DNA of 24,253 bases from NCBI GenBank assembly GCA_946480695.1, contig CAMLKG010000047.1, forward strand, positions 1 to 24,253, given 5' to 3'. The DNA comes from an uncultured Cellvibrio sp. GTDB taxonomy: Bacteria > Pseudomonadota > Gammaproteobacteria > Pseudomonadales > Cellvibrionaceae. Every line of letters begins with the position of its first letter. The first letter of the stretch is position 1. The notes under the pieces were generated by a model. That model was given only the letters and a program-made list of their open reading frames with translations. It did not search any database and was not told the origin of the DNA. Shown here in pieces: positions 6,057 through 14,162 of this stretch. A program made the translations under genes and the position numbers.

Positions 6057-6995
6057 TTAATGGATTGCCAGCGCCTGGGTGAGATAAAAATACACGGGAA
6101 TACCGATTAATACATTGAGCGGAAAAGTCACACCCAGCGCAGCAAATATTGCCAGGCCAATGTCCGCTTCTTTTATGGCGCTTTGGATTGCGGCTGGCGC
6201 AGCTATGTAGGAAGCGCTCGCGGTTAGCGCAGCGAGAATCAACACGCTGCCGTGCGGTAATCCGAGCGCAACGCCGGCAGCGATGCCAATTAACGCTAGC
6301 GCAAACGGCGTAATCAACGCGAAGCTAACCAATCGCCAATGGTGCCAGGGAAAAGGATTTAAATGCTGCGACGCGCAAACTCCCATCTCCAATAAAAAGA
6401 GTGCAAGCAAGGCTTTAAAGGCACCGAGAAAAAGCGGTGCTATATCCCGGCTTGCATCGGGGCCGTAAAGATAACCGATAATCACGCCGCCAGTGAGCAA
6501 CACCACGCCGCGACTGGTCAGTGCTTCATGCCAGATTCCTTTCATACTGCTGCTGTTGCCCGTGGCTTTTTTGTACAGGAGTATTCCCACCACAATTGCC
6601 GGTAACTCCAGCAATACCAGGTACAGCGTTGTTTGCGGTGCGATAGCCAGATGATTCAGCTCGGCAAAGGCGAGGGCGACGGCGAAGGTACCGGCGCTTG
6701 CCGATCCGTAATGTGCCGCGATACTCGCACTGTCCGCCGCTGTCAGTTGCACCAGCTTGCGCAATACGGGATAAAGCCCCAGGGGTATGGCAATGCCGAG
6801 CAGAATCACAGTGATCACCTCCGGCAGCAGTTGCCAGCCAAGGTTGCCATGTAATGCCAGGCCACCTTTCAAACCGAGGGTTAGCATCAACAATATGCTC
6901 AGGGTGTCATAAGCTGCTTTCGGTACTTTTAAATCCGATTTGGCTACGCCGGCTACGACACCGAGCAGGAAAAACATAATGACTATATCGGGCAT
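6057..6995 (-). CDS. SbtA-family sodium-dependent bicarbonate transporter
   Basis: The product is an inner-membrane permease of the SbtA/DUF897 family with 312 residues and about ten membrane helices. The two family signatures are present: AHYGSASAGTFAVALAFAEL in the first half and ALTASASYIAAPAAIQSAIK in the second, the inverted-repeat core that binds bicarbonate and sodium in the cyanobacterial protein. The helix starting MPDIVIMFFLLGVVAGVAKS fits the usual N-terminus. Substrate in heterotrophs is usually assumed to be bicarbonate; no SbtB-like PII gene is adjacent. A LysR regulator is transcribed divergently, and a palindrome lies between them. rtcB follows 77 bases downstream on the same strand. 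Confidence 0.88.
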   Translation of the reverse strand: MPDIVIMFFLLGVVAGVAKSDLKVPKAAYDTLSILLMLTLGLKGGLALHGNLGWQLLPEVITVILLGIAIPLGLYPVLRKLVQLTAADSASIAAHYGSASAGTFAVALAFAELNHLAIAPQTTLYLVLLELPAIVVGILLYKKATGNSSSMKGIWHEALTSRGVVLLTGGVIIGYLYGPDASRDIAPLFLGAFKALLALFLLEMGVCASQHLNPFPWHHWRLVSFALITPFALALIGIAAGVALGLPHGSVLILAALTASASYIAAPAAIQSAIKEADIGLAIFAALGVTFPLNVLIGIPVYFYLTQALAIH

Positions 6996-7043
6996 GGTTA
7001 CAACCTCACTTAACGTCCGAGGTTATTTTCACGGTTATTTTGA

Positions 7044-7091
7044 ATAGATGATAATTAATGTTTATGATTTTTAGTATTGATAATCATCTAT
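7044..7091. promoter_or_regulatory. Palindromic LysR-type operator between sbtA-like and lysR genes
   Basis: The arms 7044-7058 (ATAGATGATAATTAA) and 7077-7091 (TTGATAATCATCTAT) are inverted copies, matching at 13 of 15 positions and separated by 18 bases. It sits in the 106-base gap between the divergent starts, ten bases before the regulator start. A LysR regulator commonly binds such paired sites between itself and its target. Confidence 0.65.
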
Positions 7092-7101
7092 AGAGCGCGC
7101 C

Positions 7102-8049
7102 ATGAACGTTCGTCACCTGACCTTTCGCTTGCTACAGGTTTATATTGCTGTGATCCGCACCGGTTCCATTTCACAGGCCGCAAGCCAGCTACACCTTACC
7201 CAGCCGACGGTATCCCAACAAATAAAACGCCTTACCGATGCGGTAGGGGCTGAATTACTGGAGGTCCGTGAGGGGCAATACCAGCCTACCTTTGTGGGGC
7301 GCGAGCTTTACCACGCTGCGCTGGATGCGTTGGGGCGCTTTGATGATTTCAACAGTTTTTTAAGCGAGGCGGCACAGGGTAACAAAGGCCACTTAAGCCT
7401 GGGCGTGGTTACGACTGCACAGTATGTATTGCCATTATTGTTAAGCCCCTACGCGCAACAATATCCCGGTGTGGATGTGACTTTTAATATCGGTAACCGC
7501 GGTACGGTATTACAGCGTTTCCAAAACCAGTTGGACGATTTGTATTTATTCAGTCATCCACCTACCGGCGAGCATGTTGTGAGCGGGCGTTTTTTGCGTA
7601 ACCCGTTGGTATTGATTGCCCCCTTGAACCATTGGGCGGCAAAGAAAAAGTCACTGAAATTTTCTGAATTGGTTAAGGAGCGTTTTTTAATGCGTGAACC
7701 GGGCAGTGCAACGCGCATGGTGTTTGAAAATTGGCTGCGCGATCAGAATTACCAATTGCACAACACCTTGCAAATTGAAAGCAACGAAGTCATTCGCATG
7801 AGTGTAGAGACAGGCTTGGGGTTAGGCGTACTTTCAGAACACACCCTGGCGCAGGCGAATGCCAAGGTGGCGTTGTTGCCGGTGCAGGATTTCCCCTTAA
7901 CCAGCCACTGGTACCTGGTCCGCCACGGCGACCGGCGCTTGCCGGTAGCTGCGCACAATTTCATCCAATACATGAACACGCATTTGCATGAATGGGTGGA
8001 TGAAAAATATATTCGCAATGAATTGGAGTTATTGCTGGATGGGCATTGA
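7102..8049 (+). CDS. LysR-family transcriptional regulator, CbbR/CmpR-like
   Basis: The product is a LysR-type regulator of 315 residues. The winged helix-turn-helix occupies about residues 5-65 (TGSISQAASQLHLTQPTVSQ, then QIKRL). The effector domain begins with GHLSLGVVTTAQYVLPLLLS and contains MREPGSATRMVFENWL, a pattern common to CbbR, CmpR and other regulators of carbon assimilation. Divergent placement next to the SbtA-type transporter and the palindrome between them suggest it controls inorganic carbon uptake. No calvin-cycle gene is visible in the window. It overlaps the convergent exonuclease/phosphatase-family gene by 21 bases at its 3' end. Confidence 0.88.
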   Translation: MNVRHLTFRLLQVYIAVIRTGSISQAASQLHLTQPTVSQQIKRLTDAVGAELLEVREGQYQPTFVGRELYHAALDALGRFDDFNSFLSEAAQGNKGHLSLGVVTTAQYVLPLLLSPYAQQYPGVDVTFNIGNRGTVLQRFQNQLDDLYLFSHPPTGEHVVSGRFLRNPLVLIAPLNHWAAKKKSLKFSELVKERFLMREPGSATRMVFENWLRDQNYQLHNTLQIESNEVIRMSVETGLGLGVLSEHTLAQANAKVALLPVQDFPLTSHWYLVRHGDRRLPVAAHNFIQYMNTHLHEWVDEKYIRNELELLLDGH

Positions 8050-8880
8050 TAAATCCAGGCGCACAATAACCGGGTAGTGATCCGAAGGAAAGAGATTGTT
8101 GTAAAGTGTTGTATCGACCTTATGGCTTAATACACTCGCGTCTTTTTTAACAAATACAAAATCAATTTTATTGTTGGTTTCCTTATCCTCACCGAATGCA
8201 TTGTAGGTTTTGTTGCCGCCGGCAACGGGAGTGGAACTCAACTTCTCTGCATCTGCCAGTATTTGGGTAATAATTTCATAGCTTTTGCCATCGGATTTAA
8301 AATTAAAATCGCCGGTAACAACCAACTGGGCTTGCGGGTCTTGCCTGGCAATTTCAGCGAGCAAGAATTTTGCGCTCTCTTGCCGTGCCAATTCCCCCTC
8401 GTTGTCGAAATGCGTATTGAATACAAGCATCGGTTGTTTGGTTACCTTGTCCATTAATTTGGCGATGGTGAGGGTGCGGCGGAAATGTGCGTCCCATCCG
8501 CGCGATACTTGCAGCGGCGTTTGCGAGAGCCACAGGGTTTGTTGCCCCTGCAAGCTAAAGCGCGCGTGGCGAAATAAAATGCCGGTAGTTTCACCTTTCT
8601 CCTTGCCATCCTCACGGCCTACACCAATCCAGGAATAATCATCAAGCATCTCCACCAAATCTTCCAACTGGTTAATTTCGGCTTCCTGTAATCCGATAAT
8701 GTCCGGGTTGTGGGTTTTGATCAGGTGGGCCACCAAATATTTACGTTTTTTCCAATAATTGGGGCTATCGGCCGGCTCGCAGGAGCCGCAGCGGATGTTG
8801 TACGTCATGACATCCAGGGTGGCGGCGTGGGTAAAACCGGAGCAGCAAATGAATAGCAAACAAAGGGCAATGATTTTCAT
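8029..8880 (-). CDS. Exported endonuclease/exonuclease/phosphatase-family hydrolase
   Basis: The product is an EEP-superfamily metal-dependent hydrolase of 283 residues with a signal peptide (MKIIALCLLFICCSGFTHA), so it acts in the periplasm or outside. Catalytic motifs run in order: MTYNIR (Asn28), GLQEAE (Glu66), NTHFDN (His157), VTGDFNF (Asp191, Asn193), KIDFVFV and SDHYPV near the C-terminus, the expected metal and phosphate ligands. The family includes nucleases, sphingomyelinases and inositol phosphatases; members of this form with a leading signal are usually annotated only at superfamily level. Its start follows the ApbE stop by 49 bases on the same strand, so the two are probably one transcription unit. 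Confidence 0.85.
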   Translation of the reverse strand: MKIIALCLLFICCSGFTHAATLDVMTYNIRCGSCEPADSPNYWKKRKYLVAHLIKTHNPDIIGLQEAEINQLEDLVEMLDDYSWIGVGREDGKEKGETTGILFRHARFSLQGQQTLWLSQTPLQVSRGWDAHFRRTLTIAKLMDKVTKQPMLVFNTHFDNEGELARQESAKFLLAEIARQDPQAQLVVTGDFNFKSDGKSYEIITQILADAEKLSSTPVAGGNKTYNAFGEDKETNNKIDFVFVKKDASVLSHKVDTTLYNNLFPSDHYPVIVRLDLSMPIQQ

Positions 8881-8929
8881 GTCTACGGCTCCTGCGTTGC
8901 GAATGGCAACAGTCAGTGTAGTTCAATTA

Positions 8930-9985
8930 TCAGGGTAATTTTAAACTGACATCCTTAAATGTTTTCATGGCATTGCTTTCATGCTCAATTAATTCCTCAC
9001 CTTGCAGGTCAATAAATAAAACGGCGAGGTTATTATCGTTGGCAACCGTTAATCCTTCGCTGCTGCCCAAACACAAAAGCGCCGTAGACCAGGCGTCAGC
9101 TATGGTGGGATTTTCGTGGAAAAGGGTTACCGATACCGTGTTATGTTCAACCGGTTTGCCATTGCGCGCATCCAGGATGTGGCTATAGCGTTTGCCGTCG
9201 CTGTCAAAGAAATGCCGATAGGTTCCCGATGCCATAAGCGCCATGGGCGCGCCTGAATCGAAGCTGGCAATTTTGTGCAGTTTGCGTTCGTTGGGCAGCG
9301 GTTTTTCCACGGCAATTCGCCAGGGTTCACCATCCGGTTTTTTACCCTTGGTTTGCAATTCCCCGCCGATTTCAACCAAATAATTTTGCACCCCGAATTG
9401 TTCCAGTACATCCACAATGCGACCGACGCTATAACCCTGGCCGATGGAGGAAATATCCACGCGCAACTCCGGGATTTGCTTGCGCAAATGCGTCGCATCA
9501 ATAGTTTCCAGTTTATCCATACCGACGGTTGCCAGTGTGCGCGCAAGGGCTTCATCGGTAGGCGGGCTGAATTCATCTTTTTTAAATCCCCATAAATCAA
9601 ACAACGGCTTGATTGTGAGGTCGTAACAGCCATGGCTGGCGACGTAAACCTTGCGCGCTTCTTCGATTAACGCAACCAGCTCAGCATCGGCGGGTAATAC
9701 TTCCGTGGTTTGCTGCGCGTTAAATCCTTCGATTGCGGAATCATCGCGATAATTGGAAAGGGCTTTGTCGATGCGCGCAAATTCATCGTTTACTTTTTTT
9801 TCTATCTCACTGGTTTGCACCTGGGTTCCGGCCGGTAATTCAAAGGTGAGGTTATAGGTGGTGCCCTGGGCATGGCCCTGGATTTTGGCTAGCTCTGGCG
9901 TTTTACTGCAACTGATCAATAGAAACAATGAAAACGCTACACCCAATATGCGGGAAATTATGTTGCAGCGGAATTGACGGGACAT
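8930..9985 (-). CDS. apbE: FAD:protein FMN transferase, lipoprotein ApbE
   Basis: The enzyme attaches FMN to threonine residues of exported or membrane flavoproteins, such as the Nqr and Rnf subunits, using FAD. The start at 9985 gives 351 residues, the family length, with GGAG upstream; longer reading toward 10171 would run into rdgC. A lipoprotein signal ends at LLISC (Cys26). Family motifs follow: GTTYNLTF, SHGCYDLTIKPLFDLWGF, VDISSIGQGYSVGRI (flavin site), NYLVEIGGEL, and RYSHILDARNGKPV, with a metal-binding IADAWSTALLCLG. It is lodged between rdgC and the EEP-family hydrolase; no Nqr or Rnf gene is in the window. Confidence 0.93.
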   Translation of the reverse strand: MSRQFRCNIISRILGVAFSLFLLISCSKTPELAKIQGHAQGTTYNLTFELPAGTQVQTSEIEKKVNDEFARIDKALSNYRDDSAIEGFNAQQTTEVLPADAELVALIEEARKVYVASHGCYDLTIKPLFDLWGFKKDEFSPPTDEALARTLATVGMDKLETIDATHLRKQIPELRVDISSIGQGYSVGRIVDVLEQFGVQNYLVEIGGELQTKGKKPDGEPWRIAVEKPLPNERKLHKIASFDSGAPMALMASGTYRHFFDSDGKRYSHILDARNGKPVEHNTVSVTLFHENPTIADAWSTALLCLGSSEGLTVANDNNLAVLFIDLQGEELIEHESNAMKTFKDVSLKLP

Positions 9986-10034
9986 ATCTGGACTCCGTAA
10001 ATTTTTAAAAGCGTATGGGTTAACGCGGGCCGGC

Positions 10035-10943
10035 TTACGCCGGGTCCGATTCACCACCCAATGCAGCCAGTAAAGCAGTGATAAAATTTTTAAGTTCCAG
10101 CGCCATAATCGCAAAATCAGCGTCAAATTGTTCCGCTTTGGTTTCGGGATTGCGATCATTGGCTTTATCACTGATTACATCTTCAAATTTCAAGCGCTTG
10201 ATACCCAATTGGTCATCGATGATGCAACTGATGGATTCTTTCCATACCAATGCAATTTTGCTGACGTGCATACCGCTTTCAAGGTGATTGCGAATTTCCG
10301 CAGCGGTTAAATCGAGCTTTTTACAACGCACCACGCGGCCATCCTTTGTTGCTTGCAATTCCACTTCCTCGCCCAATTCAAATTGGTGCGGTGCCTGGCT
10401 TTCGCGCAACCAATGGGTCATCACCTGGGTAGGCAGGTTTTTAGGCGATATCGGCAAGCAACGCAAACTACCCAGGGCTTCGCGCAATTTGCTGAGCAAA
10501 TCTTCCGCACGCTTGGCGGATGATGAATTCACCACAATTAATTTTTCCTGCGGGGCAATGTAGGCGTAATCCAGCGTGGAGCGCGTAAATGCCTTGGGTA
10601 ACAACGAAAAAATAATTTCATCTTTTAACGCATCGCGTTCTTTCCGGCCAACGGGACGCGATTCTGCATCGCTGATCGCCTGGACTTTTTCTTCCAGCGC
10701 TTCCTTGATAACCCCGCCGGGCAGGATTTTTTCCTGTTTCTTGGCGCAAATCATGATGTAACCATTTGTCACATGCACGAATTCACTGCCGTGGCGGCCG
10801 AGGGGAAATTCAAATCCATAGCGCAACGGATCAAGGCTGCCGCAGGGGTTAAAACAAAATTCGGCAAGTTTGCTATTTAATTCTTCGGTGGAAATGGTCC
10901 ACTCTTCGGTTAAACGAAATAAACGTAAATTTTTAAACCACAT
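10035..10943 (-). CDS. rdgC: Recombination-associated protein RdgC
   Basis: The product is a non-specific DNA-binding protein that forms a ring dimer around duplex DNA and restrains RecA. Length (302 residues) and the start MWFKNLRLFRL are typical. Conserved segments include FNPCGSLDPLRYGFEFPLGR, ILPGGVIKEALEEKV, GRKERDALKDEIIFSLLPKA and the C-terminal AEQFDADFAIMALELKNFI. It is a proteobacterial core gene and marks the region as stable chromosome. apbE begins 49 bases downstream on the same strand. The gap of 162 bases toward fklB holds a GC-rich imperfect hairpin and probably the promoter. Confidence 0.96.
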   Translation of the reverse strand: MWFKNLRLFRLTEEWTISTEELNSKLAEFCFNPCGSLDPLRYGFEFPLGRHGSEFVHVTNGYIMICAKKQEKILPGGVIKEALEEKVQAISDAESRPVGRKERDALKDEIIFSLLPKAFTRSTLDYAYIAPQEKLIVVNSSSAKRAEDLLSKLREALGSLRCLPISPKNLPTQVMTHWLRESQAPHQFELGEEVELQATKDGRVVRCKKLDLTAAEIRNHLESGMHVSKIALVWKESISCIIDDQLGIKRLKFEDVISDKANDRNPETKAEQFDADFAIMALELKNFITALLAALGGESDPA

Positions 10944-11025
10944 GAAAAATCCGGAAATCCAATGACTAAAAATTGCGGAGGTTTATCGAAACTGCAGCAG
11001 CAGGGAATTCGGTTTGAACTTGCGA

Positions 11026-11090
11026 CCCCGGGCTCACAGGATTCACGGCGGGTCTCGATGACAGCGCGGGATCCATGTGGGAGCCGGGGG
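11026..11090. repeat. GC-rich imperfect inverted repeat between fklB and rdgC
   Basis: The arm CCCCGGGCTCACA (11026-11038) pairs with TGTGGGAGCCGGGG (11076-11089) with two small bulges. It lies just downstream of fklB on the minus strand and could slow or end transcription, although no T-run follows it. Confidence 0.4.
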
Positions 11091-11105
11091 TAAACGCTGA
11101 ATTAA

Positions 11106-11726
11106 TTAACCGATGATATCAATCAGCTCAACATCAAAAATCAGCGCCGAATATGGCTTGATACTCGCACCGGCGCCGCGCTCGCCATAGGCGAGGTTAT
11201 GTGGGATGTACAAGCGCCACTTGGAACCGACCGGCATTAATTGCAGTGCTTCAGTCCAGCCCGCGATAACCCCATTCACCGGGAAATCGATGGGCTGGCC
11301 ACGATTGACCGAACTATCAAACACAGTGCCGTCAATCAGGGTGCCGTGATAATGGGTCTTTACTTTGGACGTACGGGTAGGAATCGCGCCTGTACCCTGG
11401 GTGATAACTTCGTATTGTAAACCCGATGCAGTTACCGTCACCCCCGGCTTCCTGGCATTCTCCGCCAAAAAGGCTTCACCGGCGGCGGCCAGGGTTTTGC
11501 CTTGCTCGGCTTCCCTGGCTTGCATACGTGAATTGATTTCGCCGAATGCCGCCTGCATCTCGTCGTTGCTATAAGGCATGGCAACACCGTTCAGGGCATC
11601 CAGCAAACCCTGGGCAACCGCGGCAGGTGAAACGCCGTCAAACGGATTATCGGCTAATTGCTGGCCCATCTGGCGACCAATACCGTAACTCACAAGCTCT
11701 TCAACACTATTGAATTTGCTGGACAT
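11106..11726 (-). CDS. fklB: FKBP22-type peptidyl-prolyl cis-trans isomerase
   Basis: The product is a FklB-like prolyl isomerase of 206 residues. The N-terminal helical dimerisation domain (VEELVSYGIGRQMGQQLADN, then AAVAQGLLDALNG) is followed by a long linking helix rich in Ala and Glu and the FKBP fold from about residue 100. The FKBP signature is complete: VKTHYHGTLIDGTVFDSS, VIAGWTEALQLMPVGSKW and LYIPHNLAYGERG. No signal peptide is present, so it is cytosolic like E. coli FklB. ATG 11726 is preceded by GAGAG and matches the conserved N-terminus; a 17-codon extension upstream overlaps the terminator of the next gene and is rejected. Confidence 0.93.
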   Translation of the reverse strand: MSSKFNSVEELVSYGIGRQMGQQLADNPFDGVSPAAVAQGLLDALNGVAMPYSNDEMQAAFGEINSRMQAREAEQGKTLAAAGEAFLAENARKPGVTVTASGLQYEVITQGTGAIPTRTSKVKTHYHGTLIDGTVFDSSVNRGQPIDFPVNGVIAGWTEALQLMPVGSKWRLYIPHNLAYGERGAGASIKPYSALIFDVELIDIIG

Positions 11727-11760
11727 AAAAACTCTCTCGCTGCTTGGCAAATGCGCTTTA

Positions 11761-11787
11761 AATAAAAAGCCCTGCATATGGCAGGGC
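11761..11787 (-). terminator. Intrinsic terminator of the AI-2E-family gene
   Basis: The perfect stem GCCCTGC/GCAGGGC (11769-11775 with 11781-11787, loop of five) is followed on the minus strand by TTTTTATTT. It lies 30 bases past the stop of the permease gene and 35 bases before the start of fklB, so it separates the two units. Confidence 0.85.
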
Positions 11788-11816
11788 CGTTTTAAACGGT
11801 GGGGCAGTCTAGCAGA

Positions 11817-12914
11817 TCAAGGGGAAGAATCCCCGGAGTTTCGCAATTTCGGCGGGGTAGGGTTTTGCTGGTCTTCGGGTACGTTCATTTCGCGGATAAA
11901 GATCCCCCAGAAGGCTATAAACAGCGCGGCAACCAGGGGCCCGATAACAAAACCGTTTACGCCGAAAACACCGAGCCCGCCAAGGGTTGATAAAAGCACG
12001 ACATAATCCGGTAATTTGGTGTCGCGGCCGACCAGGATCGGGCGCACCAGGTTATCGATCAGGCCGATTACGCCCATGCCAAATCCGACCAGGATCAACG
12101 CTTTTACACTGTCACCGGTGGCGAAGAGGTAGATGGCCACCGGTAGCCAGATGATCGCCGGGCCGACTGCGGGAATGAGTGAGAAAAGTGCCATAACGAC
12201 ACCCCAAAGCAACGCTCCCGGTATTCCCAACGCCCAAAACGCCAGGCCCCCAAGGCTGCCCTGGATAATGGCTATCACCAGGTTGCCTTTGATGGTTGCG
12301 CGCGTCACTTCGCTGAATTTTTTAAATAACAGGCGCTCGCGATCATCGCCGAGGGGCAGGGCGCGGATGAGCAAATCGAGCAAATATTGGCCGTCGCGCA
12401 ACAGGAAAAATAACAGGTACAACATCAAACAAATGTTCAACAATAACTTGAATGTGTTCTGGCCGATGCTAAGCGCGTTTTGCGCAAGCCATTTGCCCGA
12501 GGCCATAGTGGCGGCCAGCGCGCCCTCCTTTATTTTCGCGACATCTACCCCGAAGCGTTCCAGTGTTGTTTGGGCCCCGGGGAATGCGGTGCGGATTTGC
12601 TCGATATATTGGCCCGGATTCACTTCGCCGGACTCCAGTTTTTTATACAGATCCGCGCCTTCCGAGACCACCGAGCTAATCAAAAAAGTTACCGGTAAAA
12701 CGACAATCAGGATACATGCGGTCAAGGTAATTAATGCGGCGAGGTTGTCGCGGTCCTTGAGCTTGGCCATGAGCTTCAAGTGCATCGGATAAAAAATAAT
12801 AGTGATCGCACAGGCCCAGAATATGGTGCCAAAGAAGGGTTTGAGGACAATGAAAAAAGCAACTGAAACAAGGAAGAGAAACAATAGAAAGGAACGGGTT
12901 TCCAGGTGGCGCAT
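11817..12914 (-). CDS. AI-2E family transporter
   Basis: The product is a membrane protein of the AI-2 exporter (TqsA/YdiK/PerM) family. The start at 12914 gives 365 residues, has AAGGA eight bases upstream, and begins MRHLETRSFLLFLFLV at the family N-terminus; the longer frame to 13073 adds 53 unlikely residues. About eight helices are visible, with the hallmark region QGSLGGLAFWALGIPGALLW, LFSLIPAVGPAIIWLPVAIY and GLIDNLVRPILVGRDTKLPD. Family members export autoinducer-2, ions or small molecules; the substrate here is not predictable. It is divergent from the solute-binding-like gene, with 157 bases between them. Confidence 0.9.
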   Translation of the reverse strand: MRHLETRSFLLFLFLVSVAFFIVLKPFFGTIFWACAITIIFYPMHLKLMAKLKDRDNLAALITLTACILIVVLPVTFLISSVVSEGADLYKKLESGEVNPGQYIEQIRTAFPGAQTTLERFGVDVAKIKEGALAATMASGKWLAQNALSIGQNTFKLLLNICLMLYLLFFLLRDGQYLLDLLIRALPLGDDRERLLFKKFSEVTRATIKGNLVIAIIQGSLGGLAFWALGIPGALLWGVVMALFSLIPAVGPAIIWLPVAIYLFATGDSVKALILVGFGMGVIGLIDNLVRPILVGRDTKLPDYVVLLSTLGGLGVFGVNGFVIGPLVAALFIAFWGIFIREMNVPEDQQNPTPPKLRNSGDSSP

Positions 12915-13071
12915 AACGCATATCCTTCGGAAAAACGGGATGAGGCGTTGACTATACGGTAGCCGGTGAATAGTGTCACCTTCCTGCGTACCGGCAGGAT
13001 GCGACATAAGCTGCAAGATGCAGCCCGATCCTTTATGCTTCGTGAAACTGGTCAACATATGGAAGTAAAAC

Positions 13072-13986
13072 ATGTCATTTGCAACCCGAAAATCACACCG
13101 GCTTGTTTATTGGTGTTTGTTGGCCGTGTCGTTAGTGATGGGGAATGCCCAGGCGGATGACAAAACAATCCATATTCCCGTACATGTGCAGGCGACCCGG
13201 TTGGAGGAACCGGCGGATTATTTCACGACCCTGTTACTGATGGCGTTGAATGCCAGCAAGGCGGACAACGAAGAATTCGATATTATCTTTTCGGCGCAGG
13301 ATTACTCGCAGGCACGTTGGGTTTACCTCGCCCAGCATGACAAGCGAAATTTTGTTATCTGGACCATGACTGATAAGGCGCGCGAACGGCAGTTACGCCC
13401 TATTCGCGTCCCCTTATTCAAGGGCTTGTTCGGTTACCGTGTATTTTTAATTCGCGAGCACGAACAGCACCGTTTTGACCATGTGCGGAATCTGGGCGAT
13501 CTAGCCGGGTTATTGGGCGGGCAGGGAACCCATTGGCCGGATACGCCCATCATGCAACACAACGGCTTGCGGCTGACCACGGCGGAGACCACCGAGTCCT
13601 TGTTTCGTATGATCAACGCTAAACGTTTCGATTATTTCCCGCGCGGTATTTCCGAGGCCTGGTTTGAATTGGCCCAGCGCGATGAAAAAAAGCTGACGGT
13701 GGAAAAAGGCATCATTCTTTATTATCCGACAGCCATTTATTTCTTCGTTAGCAAGGAAAATGAAGCACTGGCAAGGCGCATTGAAACCGGCCTGGAGACG
13801 TTAATCGATAACGGAAAGTTCGATGAGTTTTTTTTCAATCACCCGCGCATTAATTTGGGCCTGGAAAACCTGACCAGGCGACACATCATTACATTGGAAA
13901 ATCCGTTCCTGCCGGCGGAAACGCCGGTAAATAACCCACGTTACTGGATCGATTTAACCTCGCAGATTACTACCAAAGGCCATTAG
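13072..13986 (+). CDS. Periplasmic solute-binding-like protein
   Basis: The product of 304 residues has a signal peptide ending AQA-DD (cleavage near residue 28), followed by a family-3-like solute-binding fold. Recognisable parts are a lobe-1 stretch with IIFSAQDYSQARWVYLAQHD and a lobe-2 stretch with TAETTESLFRMINAKRFDYF, PRGISEAWFEL, and GIILYYPTAIYFFVSKENEA then a C-terminal helix. No permease or ATPase gene is next to it, so a sensory role or service to a distant transporter is possible. GGAAG upstream supports ATG 13072. Its stop overlaps the stop of the convergent FeoB-associated gene by four bases. Confidence 0.75.
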   Translation: MSFATRKSHRLVYWCLLAVSLVMGNAQADDKTIHIPVHVQATRLEEPADYFTTLLLMALNASKADNEEFDIIFSAQDYSQARWVYLAQHDKRNFVIWTMTDKARERQLRPIRVPLFKGLFGYRVFLIREHEQHRFDHVRNLGDLAGLLGGQGTHWPDTPIMQHNGLRLTTAETTESLFRMINAKRFDYFPRGISEAWFELAQRDEKKLTVEKGIILYYPTAIYFFVSKENEALARRIETGLETLIDNGKFDEFFFNHPRINLGLENLTRRHIITLENPFLPAETPVNNPRYWIDLTSQITTKGH

Positions 13987-14150
13987 GGTTTGCCGTGTTC
14001 AGAGGGAGTGTTGCAATGGGTGTTGCCGGGTTTGCCGCAACCGGTGCAGCCTCCGCAGGCAACTGATTTCCTTGAAGGGAAGAACCAGCGGCGCAGCAGG
14101 AACAAGGCTGCGCCCACTACGCATAGACCGACAATAATTTCCTGCCACAT
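13983..14150 (-). CDS. FeoB-associated cysteine-rich membrane protein
   Basis: The product is a single-pass protein of 55 residues, located 12 bases after feoB. An N-terminal membrane helix (MWQEIIVGLCVVGAALFLL) is followed by the basic RRWFFPSRK and a cytosolic cysteine cluster ACGGCTGCGKPGNTHC, with the CxxCxxC spacing of the FeoB_associated family. It takes the place of FeoC in this operon and may bind iron or help FeoB gate, although its biochemistry is not established. The GAGGCTCG sequence upstream provides a ribosome site. Its last codon overlaps the stop of the convergent solute-binding gene. Confidence 0.85.
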   Translation of the reverse strand: MWQEIIVGLCVVGAALFLLRRWFFPSRKSVACGGCTGCGKPGNTHCNTPSEHGKP

Positions 14151-14162
14151 ACGAGCCTCCGG

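Noticed and set aside
10998..11075. Sequence resembling the reverse complement of a tRNA (a TTTGAACTTGCGACC stretch)
   Set aside because: Only the T-arm-like part matches. No acceptor stem or plausible anticodon arm can be folded, so it is not called a tRNA.
12133..12792. 219-codon frame opposite the AI-2E-family gene
   Set aside because: It is the antisense shadow of a GC-rich membrane protein gene, with Ser/Arg/Asn-rich composition and no recognisable domain.
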